64,000 bases of DNA. Source: Pararhizobium capsulatum DSM 1112. Lineage in GTDB: Bacteria; Pseudomonadota; Alphaproteobacteria; Rhizobiales; Rhizobiaceae. The DNA is taken from contig NZ_JAUSVF010000003.1 of assembly GCF_030814475.1 (NCBI RefSeq), positions 124,001 to 188,000 on the forward strand, read 5' to 3'. This document shows positions 34,237 through 43,165 of this stretch, piece by piece. Under the pieces are notes generated by a model. That model saw only the letters and a list, made by a program, of their open reading frames with translations. It had not been told where the DNA came from and ran no database searches. Positions within the stretch are counted from its first letter, which is position 1; each line of letters starts with the position of its first letter. Made by a program: the position numbers and the translations under genes.

Positions 34237-35910
34237 TCAGCAGGTGAAGCGGCGGGGTCGTGCGTTGATGAGCGCGCGTGTGTAGGGATTGTCCGATCGT
34301 GCGAAGATGAAATCGGCGGTTCCGAAGTCCTCGATCCGGCCGTCCTTGAAGATGTAGACTGAGCTGCACATCTCCTGGACGACGGCGAGGTCGTGCGAGA
34401 TGAACACCATCGTTACCGCCTCCTCGGAAATAGTGTCTTTCAGCAGCCGGACGATCTCGGCCTGCACCGACACATCGAGCGCCGACGTTGGTTCGTCGGC
34501 GACAATGATCTCCGGTCTTGCGAGCAACGCGCGCGCAATGCACACGCGTTGCTTCTGACCGCCGGAAAGCTGATGGGGATGGCGGCTGAGCAGCCTGCGG
34601 GCAAGGCCAAGCCGATCCATCATTCGGGCTGCGCCATCGCGACTGTCATCCGGGCGCATCCTGGCGCCGAAGCGGATGCTCTCGTTGAGCGTTTCGGCAA
34701 CGGTCATCCTGGGGTTCAACGACATCGAGGGATCCTGAAAGATCATTTGCACGCGACCGAGAAGACCGCTCCGCCGGCCGTTCCTTGAAACGTCAAAGAT
34801 TTTATCGCCGATCGTGATCCTGCCACTGGGCGCCGTGTCGAGGCCGGCCATGATGCGGCCGAATGTTGTCTTTCCGCTGCCGCTCTCCCCGACGATCCCG
34901 GTGACGGTGCCGCGGGGCAGCCGCATCGCGATATTGCTAAGCGCGAACCCAGGCTTGCCTGCGCCGAGGCACCACCCAAAGCCGCCTGCGGAGAACTGCT
35001 TCGAGACGTCCTTGGCGATAAGGAACTGTTCGTGCGTGGCAGGTTGCTCGGAGCGATCGCTGTCGGGCAAGCCGTCGCCAGAATTCACGGATACTGCCGG
35101 TATGTGCAGCCTTGGGACAGCGGCAAGCAGCTTCCTCGTATAGTCATGGACGGGAGCATTAAGGACGCTTGCCGTATCGTCCTGTTCGACCATCTCGCCA
35201 TGGCGCATGACGAGAACGCGGTCAGTGATCTCGGAGACCACGCCCATGTCATGGGTGATGAGAATGATCGAGATGCCGGTTTCGTCGACGAGGGCTCTCA
35301 AGAGTTGCAGGATCTGTTTCTGGACAGTCGCGTCGAGTGCCGACGTGGGCTCGTCGGCGATGATGATGTCAGGGGCAGCGGCCAGCGCGATGGCAATTAC
35401 GATACGTTGCCTCTGGCCGCCCGAGAACTGATGCGGGTAGTTGCGATACCGTCGGTCGGGCTCGGCAATCCCGACGCGTCCCATCAGGTCGAGCACCTTG
35501 GCGCGGGCCTGGCGCTTCGAGAGTGCGGGGCTGGCCGAGAGGATCGTTTCCTCCACCTGTGCGCCAACGCTCATCAACGGATCGAGCGAGGCCGTGTGAT
35601 CCTGGAAGATCGCGGAGATCCTCCGCCCTCGCAGGGCTTCCCGTTCGGCGGCCGTCATCGCGCTGAGCGACTTTCCCTCGACGGCGATTGTTCCGGACGT
35701 TAGCTGGAATTCCGGCGCAAGTAGACCGAGAAGGGCATTGCCGATAGTCGATTTTCCGGCACCCGACTCTCCGATGATACCAAGGATCTCACCGCGCTTA
35801 AGCTCGAAGGTGACGTCGGTGAGGATTGCCGTTGAACCCGGCGCCGATCGAAGGCAAAGGCTCAGGTTCTCGACCCGTAATAGCGGGGCAGTCTGTGTCT
35901 GGGCGATCAT
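34237..35910 (-). CDS. Dipeptide/oligopeptide ABC transporter, fused double ATPase (DppD-DppF type)
   Basis: The 557-residue protein carries two ABC cassettes in one chain. The first has Walker A GESGAGKST near residue 45 and signature FSGGQRQR near 168. The second has GESGSGKTT near 350 and LSGGQKQR near 455. In most operons these are separate DppD and DppF proteins; fused versions are common in alphaproteobacteria. Its ATG overlaps the DppC-type permease stop. It energises uptake of peptides, or of other family 5 ligands such as glutathione, opines or nickel complexes. Confidence 0.92.
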   Translation of the reverse strand: MIAQTQTAPLLRVENLSLCLRSAPGSTAILTDVTFELKRGEILGIIGESGAGKSTIGNALLGLLAPEFQLTSGTIAVEGKSLSAMTAAEREALRGRRISAIFQDHTASLDPLMSVGAQVEETILSASPALSKRQARAKVLDLMGRVGIAEPDRRYRNYPHQFSGGQRQRIVIAIALAAAPDIIIADEPTSALDATVQKQILQLLRALVDETGISIILITHDMGVVSEITDRVLVMRHGEMVEQDDTASVLNAPVHDYTRKLLAAVPRLHIPAVSVNSGDGLPDSDRSEQPATHEQFLIAKDVSKQFSAGGFGWCLGAGKPGFALSNIAMRLPRGTVTGIVGESGSGKTTFGRIMAGLDTAPSGRITIGDKIFDVSRNGRRSGLLGRVQMIFQDPSMSLNPRMTVAETLNESIRFGARMRPDDSRDGAARMMDRLGLARRLLSRHPHQLSGGQKQRVCIARALLARPEIIVADEPTSALDVSVQAEIVRLLKDTISEEAVTMVFISHDLAVVQEMCSSVYIFKDGRIEDFGTADFIFARSDNPYTRALINARPRRFTC

Positions 35911-36782
35911 CGCGATTGGTTCCTTGGATCGAGGCTGCGGCGAATGTCTTCGCCCACCAGGTTGATGCTTACGATCAGGCCGAAAAGCGCTAGACCGGGA
36001 AACAGGCTGATCCAGTACTGGCCCGTCAGCAGATACTGGAAGCCGTTTGCGACGGCGGATCCCAGCGACGGCCTGTCGATCGGGACACCCAAACCGAGGA
36101 AGGAGAGGGTTGCCTCAAGCGCCACCGCGTGACCGACTTCGATCGGGATCAGGGTGATGGCCGGGCCAAGGCTGTTGGGGAGCAGGTGGCGCAAGATGAT
36201 CCGGGCGGTCGGCATCCGCAGTAATCGGGCCGCATCCATGTACGACTTGCTGGCTTCGCTCAGTGCAACGCTGCGGGCGATCCGCGCATAGGTCGCCCAT
36301 TGCGCGATGATCAAAGCCAAGATGATCCGGTCAACCCCGGGTCCGAGCGTCACGATGGCGATCAGGGCAATCAGGATTGTCGGCAGGCTGAGCTGCAGGT
36401 CGACGAGCCGCATGATGATGGCATCGACCCATTTCCCGAAATAAGCCGCGCTGACGCCGGCGGTCAGCCCGATTAGCGCGGCGATCGCAGCGCTCGTGAG
36501 CGAGACGACCAGGCTTATCCGAAGGCCGTAGAGGATCGTGCTGGCAATATCTCTGCCCAGCCCATCCGTCCCGAACAGGTAGGGAAACCCGCCGCTTCCA
36601 ACCGTGCCGGGTGGCGAGGAGGCCTCCCATCCGTAGATCTGCAACGGATCGTAGGGATTTTGCGGCGCAATTGCGGGTGCTGCGACGGCAAGCAGGATGT
36701 AACTGGCAAGCAGGACCTTGGATGTGCTCAGAGCCGGACGTGACGGGCGTATCCGGAGCACCCTAAGAATGTGAGCTTTCAT
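35907..36782 (-). CDS. Peptide ABC transporter permease (DppC type)
   Basis: The 291-residue permease has an N-terminal single helix (about residues 22-40), the DppC signature GTDGLGRDIASTILYGLRIS near 70-89, and the coupling motif EASKSYMDAARLLRM near 175. The ATG at 36782 lies six bases after the DppB-type stop. It forms the heterodimeric channel with its neighbour. Confidence 0.92.
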   Translation of the reverse strand: MKAHILRVLRIRPSRPALSTSKVLLASYILLAVAAPAIAPQNPYDPLQIYGWEASSPPGTVGSGGFPYLFGTDGLGRDIASTILYGLRISLVVSLTSAAIAALIGLTAGVSAAYFGKWVDAIIMRLVDLQLSLPTILIALIAIVTLGPGVDRIILALIIAQWATYARIARSVALSEASKSYMDAARLLRMPTARIILRHLLPNSLGPAITLIPIEVGHAVALEATLSFLGLGVPIDRPSLGSAVANGFQYLLTGQYWISLFPGLALFGLIVSINLVGEDIRRSLDPRNQSR

Positions 36783-36788
36783 AACGAT

Positions 36789-37775
36789 TCACCTTTGCGA
36801 GGAGAGGCGCACGCGCGGATCGAGCACGGCGTGGAAGAGATCGACGAGTGCGTTCAGCACAACAAATGCGACCGCGATGAAGGTAAGCGTCGCCATCACC
36901 ACGGGCCGGTCGAGGAGTTGGATAGAGTCAATGAGAAGCTTGCCGACGCCTGGCCAGGAGAAGATCGATTCAACCACCACCGCGAAGGCGAGCATGGCGC
37001 CGAATTGTAGGCCGATGATCGTCACGATCGGCATGCTGATGTTCGGTAGCGTATGGCGCAGCAGGATCCGCCGGGGGGACAGCCCCTTGGCGCGGCAGAA
37101 CCGCGTGAAATCGAGGTTTTCGACTTCAATCGTGCCGGACCGGGAAAGTCTGGCGATCAAAGCAATGTTGGGGATCGCCAGCGTCAGGGCCGGGAGTGCG
37201 AGGTGCCACGCGCCGCTACGGGTGATCAGGCTCCATTCCTGCCCGGCAAAGGCCGCCGTCGCACCCCTGCCGCCCGACGGAAACCAACCGGTCAGGATGG
37301 CGCCCACAAGGATTAGCATCATCGCCAGCCAGAAGGATGGGATGCTCAGCGCCGACACACTCGCCTTCAGCACCGCCCGGTCAAACAGCGTCCCGGGACG
37401 GCGGCCGGCGATGAGACCAAGTGCCGTTCCCAATGGAGCCGCGACCAGCATCGCAACGCAGGCAAGTTCCAGCGTTGCCGGCAGCTTGCTTATCATCAGC
37501 GTGAACGCGGGCTGGTGATAGATGTAGGAGGTGCCGAAGTTTCCCGCGACGACGTTGCCGATGAACACAAGGTATTGGCGCCAGATCGGTTGATCCAGTC
37601 CAAGCGCGATCGTCGCCAGGCGAATGTCTTCCGGCGTGGCGGTCTCAATGTTGACGACGTTGAAGACCGGATTGCCGACACTGTGAATGCCGATGAAGCC
37701 GATCAGCGACATGGCAAGAAGGAGGAGGAACGCCTGTGATAGCCTTCCCAGTGCAACGGTAACCAGGGCCATCAT
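36789..37775 (-). CDS. Peptide ABC transporter permease (DppB type)
   Basis: This roughly 328-residue permease has the DppB features LGLDQPIWRQYLVFIGNVVAGNFG and a typical six-helix core. The coupling loop region is FTRFCRAKGLSPRRILLRHT. The start is one of two tandem ATGs: that at 37775 overlaps the binding-protein TGA (TGATG), and a TTG one codon earlier is also in frame. Coupling with the binding-protein gene is therefore direct. Confidence 0.9.
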   Translation of the reverse strand: MMALVTVALGRLSQAFLLLLAMSLIGFIGIHSVGNPVFNVVNIETATPEDIRLATIALGLDQPIWRQYLVFIGNVVAGNFGTSYIYHQPAFTLMISKLPATLELACVAMLVAAPLGTALGLIAGRRPGTLFDRAVLKASVSALSIPSFWLAMMLILVGAILTGWFPSGGRGATAAFAGQEWSLITRSGAWHLALPALTLAIPNIALIARLSRSGTIEVENLDFTRFCRAKGLSPRRILLRHTLPNISMPIVTIIGLQFGAMLAFAVVVESIFSWPGVGKLLIDSIQLLDRPVVMATLTFIAVAFVVLNALVDLFHAVLDPRVRLSSQR

Positions 37776-39376
37776 CAATTCTCCGTCGCCGTAAGCGTCT
37801 GCATCGCGGTCGTCCAGCCGCGCGGATGCATGACGTAGGAGCCGACCCGCGGGCCGAAGCCAACGATGTGATGGAAGTGGTAGAGCGGGATAATCGGCTG
37901 GTCGGCCATAACGAGCTCTGTGGCTTCAGCCAGTCCTGCGTTTCGCTCTGACCCCACCGCAATGCCCTCCGCCTCTGCGAGTTTCTTATCGAAGGCCTCA
38001 TTGCGGTACTTTCCGAAATTGAGGGCACCGGTCCCGCGGGCCAGGTCCGGTGAGGCGAGCAGCGTATGCAGGATGATATCAACCGCTTCCCCGGACGTGC
38101 CGCCATACCAGACGGCATACTCGCCGGCGGCTCGCTTCGTATTGAAGACAGAGAAGGGGGCCGCCGCCGGCTGAGCAATAACGCCAATGCGTGCCCAGCT
38201 CTGCGCTATGGCTTGAAGGCTCTCGGCGTCGCCAGGATAGCGGCCGGCGGGTCCGGCCAGTGTGAGATTAAAGCCGTCTGGAAAACCGGCCTTGGCAAGA
38301 AGCGCCTTTGCTTCTTCGTAATCTGGCTCTCGCGGCTGGAGGTTTTCCGAGGTCCCGGGCAATCCAGCGGGGAAGACTTGGGATGCGGCGGTGCCATAGC
38401 CGGCCAGGATCTTGTCGACGAGAATGCCGCGGTCGAGGCCATGCGAAAGTGCACGGCGCACAAGCGGGTTCTTGAAGGGATTGGCGATCGCTTCACCCGA
38501 CGTCGCCGTCACGCCGGGAAGGGTGTCCCGTGCGACATCAAACTGCACGAAGTTGATACGGGCAGCGCCAATGCTGGCAATCCTGGCGCCGCGCTGCTTG
38601 AGCCCCGCGACGTCACGCGCCGGAATGGCGTCGGCTACGTCGACTTCCCCTGTGCTGAGTGCTGCAACGCGCGCGGAAGGGTTCTCGATCACCCGAAATG
38701 TGACGTCGGCCCAAGCGGGCTTGGGTCCCCAATAGTGGTCGTTGCGGCTGAGTTTCAAATTCTCGCCGGAACTCCAGCTTTCAAACCGGTAAGGCCCAGT
38801 GCCGAGCGGAGGCACGTCGGCATTAAGTTGTTCCGTGGTCTGGAAACCCTGGGACGGACGGCGCATCACGAAAAGCGAGGAGAAAGACAGAGGCAGGGTT
38901 GGAACCTTGCCGTTTGTCTCGACGACGATCGTCAGGGGATCCGGTGCCGTAACGCTCTTGATGCCGCTTACATAGGACTTGAAGCCGCCGCTTGGAGTTT
39001 TGAGAACATCCCTGATACGCTCGATCGTGTAGATGACGTCGTTGGCGGTAAAGGGCGAGCCATCATGAAAGCGGACGTTGTCCCGCAACTTGAATTCCCA
39101 TTGTGTGTCGGATAGGGCGCGCCAGGAAACAGCGAGACCGGGTTTTAGCTCAAGCCTCTCGTCCTGATAGACCAGCCGCTCGTAGATATGGGAGAGCAGC
39201 GAGGTATTCTCGTTGAGATTGGCGTAATGCGGATCGAGCGTCATCAGCTTGTAGGACGTGGCGATGCGAAGCCCTTTCGGCTCCTGTGCCTGCGCTTGCA
39301 TCGATGAGGCACCCGAGAGCCCGATCGAGATCATCAATGTTGAAAGCAGCAGCCGAAATGATGGTCCCAGTTTCAT
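37775..39376 (-). CDS. Peptide ABC transporter substrate-binding protein (family 5)
   Basis: The 533-residue precursor has a signal peptide ending at QAQAQ and a family 5 fold. Landmarks are LDPHYANLNENTSLLSHIYE near residues 48-67, GLAVSWRALSDTQWEFKLRD, FHDGSPFTANDVIYTIERI and GTGPYRFESWSSGENL. I chose the ATG at 39376, which has AAGGAACGACGA upstream. It starts the six-gene minus-strand operon with DppB, DppC, DppDF, CapA and PepT. Family 5 proteins bind di- to oligopeptides, but also glutathione, opines and murein peptides. The CapA and PepT partners favour a peptide. Confidence 0.9.
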   Translation of the reverse strand: MKLGPSFRLLLSTLMISIGLSGASSMQAQAQEPKGLRIATSYKLMTLDPHYANLNENTSLLSHIYERLVYQDERLELKPGLAVSWRALSDTQWEFKLRDNVRFHDGSPFTANDVIYTIERIRDVLKTPSGGFKSYVSGIKSVTAPDPLTIVVETNGKVPTLPLSFSSLFVMRRPSQGFQTTEQLNADVPPLGTGPYRFESWSSGENLKLSRNDHYWGPKPAWADVTFRVIENPSARVAALSTGEVDVADAIPARDVAGLKQRGARIASIGAARINFVQFDVARDTLPGVTATSGEAIANPFKNPLVRRALSHGLDRGILVDKILAGYGTAASQVFPAGLPGTSENLQPREPDYEEAKALLAKAGFPDGFNLTLAGPAGRYPGDAESLQAIAQSWARIGVIAQPAAAPFSVFNTKRAAGEYAVWYGGTSGEAVDIILHTLLASPDLARGTGALNFGKYRNEAFDKKLAEAEGIAVGSERNAGLAEATELVMADQPIIPLYHFHHIVGFGPRVGSYVMHPRGWTTAMQTLTATEN

Positions 39377-39542
39377 TCGTCGTTCCTTTTTTTGAATATT
39401 GAGAGGGTCGGACCCGACGCGGCGAAGGTCTCTTCTCCGCATCGAATGGTGGTGGCGATTGATGGGAAATCGCGATCCGCGGGCCGCCTCGAAGGACTGC
39501 GCGGTGGCGTGTCGCCCGAAGGCGACCCGCGTGGTTGCCCGG

Positions 39543-40094
39543 TCAGCTCTTCTGAGGTGCAGGTTGGCTTCCGGGCGCAGGCAGATGGCTTGCACCCTGC
39601 GCCTGCTTGATGTTCAGGAGGTCGGTGATGACGCTGCGGATTTGCGGCCAGGGTTCTTCAAGGCTGACGGGGGAGGGCGCCCACTTGCTGGCGACGGCCA
39701 GGAGCTTGGCGCTAACACCGACAATTGACGCAGCTTGCGTGTTCCAAAGGGCGTCTGCCGCCCACTCCTCCAGGATTGACGCACGATCCTCTGCCTCGAG
39801 GGCATCGCTGTACTGCCGCGGCGTTGCGATTGGCACGGAACCATTGGCAGCATTGAGACGCGGTGAGCCGGCGGAAATGTACGATTTCTCGAGGAGCTGC
39901 TGCAATAAAGTTGCTTCGCTCAAACGCTGCCAGGACACGCACCACTGGCGCCATGCGAGAAGTGCCGGATCCGTGAAGGCCCCGTTACACGACGTTGCAA
40001 GCATTTCAAATGTGGGTAAGTCCACCGCCAGAAGGGATTGCACGTCATCCCAGGTGACCGTAGGCAAAGTTCTGCTATTGTCGGAATCAGCCAT
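39543..40094 (-). CDS. Hypothetical protein (183 aa)
   Basis: The ATG at 40094 has AGGAG eight bases upstream. The product is soluble, mostly helical in appearance and tryptophan-rich (WDDVQSLL, WRQWCVSWQRLSE, ILEEWAADALWN), with a proline- and glutamine-rich tail. The general look, with a helical core around a WQRL segment, recalls phasin-like or granule-associated proteins, but I do not recognise a family. It lies upstream of the peptide operon on the same strand and divergent from the small Xre gene. Confidence 0.65.
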   Translation of the reverse strand: MADSDNSRTLPTVTWDDVQSLLAVDLPTFEMLATSCNGAFTDPALLAWRQWCVSWQRLSEATLLQQLLEKSYISAGSPRLNAANGSVPIATPRQYSDALEAEDRASILEEWAADALWNTQAASIVGVSAKLLAVASKWAPSPVSLEEPWPQIRSVITDLLNIKQAQGASHLPAPGSQPAPQKS

Positions 40095-40210
40095 GATCCG
40101 AGCTCCTGACAGCTTAGGTTGTGGTCAGATCGAGCAGGTGTTGTCGCACCTGTTCGTTCACTCGGGCAATTTTTCCTACAAAATGATAGAAGTCAATCAG
40201 AAAGTTTATC

Positions 40211-40459
40211 TTGAGTAACGATCTTCTCACCGTGGAACAATGCCGAGGGGCACGAGCTATGCTTGGTTGGAGCCAAGCAGAGCTCGCTAAAGCAGCAAAC
40301 GTATCTCGCCAGACTATTGCCGATTTTGAGCGGGGAGCTCACGTGCCAATAAGCAATAACTTAGCTGGTATCGTCTCAGCTTTTGGAACGGCAGGAATAG
40401 AATTCATCCCGGAAAATGGCGGTGGTGCCGGAGTTCGTTTCAAGAAGACAAACACCTGA
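40211..40459 (+). CDS. Small Xre-type helix-turn-helix regulator
   Basis: The 82-residue protein is essentially one Cro/C1-type helix-turn-helix (AMLGWSQAELAKAANVSRQT, then IADFERGAHVP) plus the tail GIEFIPENGGGAGVRF seen in many short rhizobial Xre regulators. The start is a TTG. It is divergent from the 183-residue hypothetical gene. No toxin gene is evident beside it, so a lone regulator is more likely than an antitoxin. Confidence 0.8.
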   Translation: MSNDLLTVEQCRGARAMLGWSQAELAKAANVSRQTIADFERGAHVPISNNLAGIVSAFGTAGIEFIPENGGGAGVRFKKTNT

Positions 40460-40852
40460 AGCGTCAGGACCATTCGACAGTTTAACCGGTTTGGGGCCGA
40501 CAGCGGACTGGAAGCTTCAAGAATGGTTAACCAAGATAGCGGACCCGCGAGCAACGGCAGCACAATACGCTGAGATGCCCGGATCTGTGGGAGAGTGTAG
40601 ATCGCCTCCGTTTTCGTTGCTCGATATTGATCCGCTCGATCCAACCGGAAGGTTTTCTTGAACCCTTATGCTTGTGAGCATCATCCAAATTGGCGGGGTG
40701 CGGATAGACGTCACGGACGGCGCGAAGCGCTACGACATGATGGCCCACTTGTGGGACCGGTCCGAAATATCTGAAACCCACCGAAGTGGCCGCAGGATAA
40801 TGACTTGAATTAATGGGGCTATGGTAGCCTTGCTCTCCTGAGAAGACGGTAT
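40460..40852. other. Intergenic stretch, no gene supported
   Basis: A plus-strand frame (40416-40661) encodes 81 residues of unfamiliar sequence and overlaps the Xre gene; minus-strand frames are equally unconvincing. Confidence 0.35.
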
Positions 40853-41740
40853 TCAGGACGCCTTTTGTTCGACGAGAATTTTGGCGAGCGAGAGAAACTT
40901 TCCTTCCGGATATTGCTCGATATAAGCACGGATCATCGCTACATTCTCGCTGTCACGAACGCTTTCCCAGAACGTAACCTCGACTGCCGGGTCATCGACG
41001 GGCGTAGGCTCGCGATCAAGACGCGCCACGGCAAGATCGGAAAAGGTGCCGTTCGGGTAGCGTTCGAGGTAGAGACGCAACTCAGTGCCATCGTCATCCT
41101 CGCGGATGGACTCCCAGAAAGCGACCTCCGTCGGGTCATTCTCTGCAACCAAGGTGATATCGGTGCCTGGCGTATCGATTTGCCTGGCGGCAGATAAAAT
41201 CGGATGATAACTCTCGTCGAACACAACTTTGAACACACGCACCGGGCGAGCGATGTTCTTGACGCTGTGCTCTCCCATATCCTCGAATATCACTTCGACA
41301 CGATCACGAATGTGATCTCGAACGCCACGCGTCACGCAAATGCCGCCGATGTCGGAGAGCGTTTCAAGACGGGCTGCTATATTGACACCGTCGCCAAAAA
41401 TATCGCCATTTTTGACCATCACATCGCCAACGTTGATGCCCATTCGAAATGTCATCCTGTTCTCCACAGGAATATTAACGTTCGCGCGCGCAATGGCGAT
41501 CTGAATGGCGATCGCGCAGTTAACGGCTTGAACGACGCTTGGAAACTCTGCCAGCACGCTGTCACCTGCCGTTCCAAAGATTTTGCCATCAGCGCTTTCG
41601 ATCAACGCATCGACGATGGTTCGATGACTTGTCAGCATCGCCAACGTCCGCTCTTCATCGATGTGCATAAGACGTGAATAGCCTTCTACGTCGGCAGCGA
41701 GGATAGCGGCGAGCTTGCGTTGAAGAGGAGGCGCTTCCAA
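40853..41740 (-). CDS. Class III adenylate/guanylate cyclase with two C-terminal repeats
   Basis: Residues 1-175 form a class III cyclase catalytic domain: RKLAAILAADVEGYSRLM with metal aspartate, then GDSVLAEFPSVVQAVNCAI, FRMGINVGDVM and GDGVNIAARLE. It would make cAMP or cGMP in the cytoplasm. The tail holds two copies of a roughly 40-residue unit, EVAFWESIREDDDGTELRLY...YPNGTF near 203-242 and EVTFWESVRDSENVAMIRAY...YPEGKF near 252-291. The start is a TTG; no better in-frame start is visible before a stop codon. It is a single-gene unit. Confidence 0.85.
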   Translation of the reverse strand: MEAPPLQRKLAAILAADVEGYSRLMHIDEERTLAMLTSHRTIVDALIESADGKIFGTAGDSVLAEFPSVVQAVNCAIAIQIAIARANVNIPVENRMTFRMGINVGDVMVKNGDIFGDGVNIAARLETLSDIGGICVTRGVRDHIRDRVEVIFEDMGEHSVKNIARPVRVFKVVFDESYHPILSAARQIDTPGTDITLVAENDPTEVAFWESIREDDDGTELRLYLERYPNGTFSDLAVARLDREPTPVDDPAVEVTFWESVRDSENVAMIRAYIEQYPEGKFLSLAKILVEQKAS

Positions 41741-41987
41741 ATCCGTTCCAATCGAATCTCGACACTGCTTATCCCCATTAAGGGCTAACTACTCCAGTTG
41801 TTCCAGAGCATCTTTGTCGCTCTCGCCTGCTTGCCAAACCCTGATAAATTTGAGGCACATAAGCGCCCAAAAACGCCGTCATTTTCGTCCATAATGAGCA
41901 GCCAGGCTGGGGCCGACTGGGCGGCTTTGCGCATCGTTCCAGCAAAACAGCGGATTTGAGGATTGCTAGGCAGACTGCTGACCCCAC
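41741..41987. other. Intergenic stretch upstream of the stress promoter
   Basis: No gene is supported. It separates the cyclase gene, read leftward, from the EcfG-type promoter at 41988. Confidence 0.3.
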
Positions 41988-42012
41988 GGAACTAAACCCT
42001 TCCGTCCTCGTT
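41988..42012 (+). promoter_or_regulatory. EcfG (general stress sigma factor) promoter
   Basis: GGAAC at 41988-41992 and CGTT at 42009-42012 are separated by 16 bases, matching the alphaproteobacterial EcfG/RpoE2 consensus GGAAC-N16/17-CGTT. It lies 147 bases upstream of a YciE/YciF-type gene, a known kind of general-stress target in rhizobia. Confidence 0.7.
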
Positions 42013-42050
42013 CTCTGTTCACGGGCGCGTGATCGTGCTCGTGAACAGAG
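42013..42050 (+). repeat. Perfect inverted repeat at the transcription start region
   Basis: CTCTGTTCACG at 42013-42023 and CGTGAACAGAG at 42040-42050 form an eleven-base perfect dyad with a 16-base spacer. It begins one base after the EcfG -10 element and so spans the expected start site. It could be an operator, or a hairpin in a transcript from an earlier start. Confidence 0.5.
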
Positions 42051-42159
42051 GTATTCCCGATTTCCTCATAAAACGCCGCAACGTCGCCGACGGCCCGACC
42101 GCTTCACCTCAGCCGTGTCGCGCAATATCCATGTCAATAAACAACCCAAGGAGCCTATC

Positions 42160-42663
42160 ATGGCCAAGAAGCCCAAGACGCTCGACGTCCTCTTCCACGA
42201 CACCCTGAAGGACGTCTATTTCGCCGAGAACAAGATCGTCGCCACTCTCCCCAAGATGCACGACGCCGCCACGAGCAAGCAGTTCAAGGACGCCTTCACC
42301 AAGCACCTTGCCGAAACCAAGGTGCACGTCGAGCGCCTTGAGGAAGTCTTCAAGATCATCGGCGAGAAGCCTGAGCAGAAAACGTGCGACGCTATCATGG
42401 GCATCGTCAAGGAAGGCGCCGAGATCATGGACGAATATAAGGGCACCCCTGCCCTCGATGCTGGCCTCCTCGCCGCCGCGCAGGCCGTCGAACACTACGA
42501 GATGTCCCGCTACGGCACCTTGCGCACGTGGGCACTCGAACTCGGCATGAAAGATGCGGGCAAGCTCCTGCAGACCACGCTCGATGAAGAGCAGGCGACC
42601 GACCTAGCTCTGACCTCGATCGCGACGAAGGTCGTGAACCAGAACGCCGAAAAGGCCGCCTGA
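42160..42663 (+). CDS. YciE/YciF ferritin-like family protein (DUF892)
   Basis: The 167-residue protein is a four-helix-bundle ferritin-like member of the YciE/YciF (DUF892) family: LDVLFHDTLKDVYFAENKIV at the start, then HLAETKVHVERLEEVF and VEHYEMSRYGTLRTWA with the metal-type Glu and His spacing. The family is induced by osmotic and general stress; its function is not firmly known. The ATG at 42160 follows an ideal AAGGAG. The EcfG promoter at 41988 ties it to the general stress response. Confidence 0.92.
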   Translation: MAKKPKTLDVLFHDTLKDVYFAENKIVATLPKMHDAATSKQFKDAFTKHLAETKVHVERLEEVFKIIGEKPEQKTCDAIMGIVKEGAEIMDEYKGTPALDAGLLAAAQAVEHYEMSRYGTLRTWALELGMKDAGKLLQTTLDEEQATDLALTSIATKVVNQNAEKAA

Positions 42664-42766
42664 CGAATCCGTCCGGTCAGCTTCGGCTGAGCGAATCTTT
42701 CTGCTTCGGTAATCGGTGGTTCGTCGATGCCGGTCCCATATCTGATTAAATCAGGATTCATATCGA

Positions 42767-43123
42767 ATGACCGATTTCCAGGACATCAGAATTGTCGAGC
42801 TCGACGATGCCGCATCCGGGCCTTCCGAAAGCGGCCCGTTGATGAACATGGTGCTGAAGCTCTCGGCCGACGTCCCGAGCGACTGGAGGGAGAAGTTTAC
42901 GGAGACGTGGGGACAAGGTGCCCTCGCGATGAGGCGAGCCGCGCTCGTTCAAGGCGACACTCTTACCTCGACCTGCATGGCCTACGAACTCCAGGATCAG
43001 ATCGACCAGTTGAACGAAGTCATATCTGCGACCAACGACATCTATCGTGGGATTCTGGCCGAGGCGACTGCACGGCAAGATGCCGAACTCGGAGACTTGA
43101 AGGCCAACCTACGCTATGAATGA
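42767..43123 (+). CDS. Hypothetical protein (118 aa)
   Basis: The 118-residue acidic soluble protein starts MTDFQDIRIVELDDAASGPS and has the feature LSADVPSDWREKFTETWGQG in the middle and a helical C-terminal half. No family is recognised. It lies 103 bases after the YciE/YciF gene and 42 bases before the transporter gene on the same strand, so the three may share the stress promoter. Confidence 0.7.
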   Translation: MTDFQDIRIVELDDAASGPSESGPLMNMVLKLSADVPSDWREKFTETWGQGALAMRRAALVQGDTLTSTCMAYELQDQIDQLNEVISATNDIYRGILAEATARQDAELGDLKANLRYE

Positions 43124-43165
43124 GGGTCGGCGACTGGATCATCGACCTTTATTTTTGGCATATCG

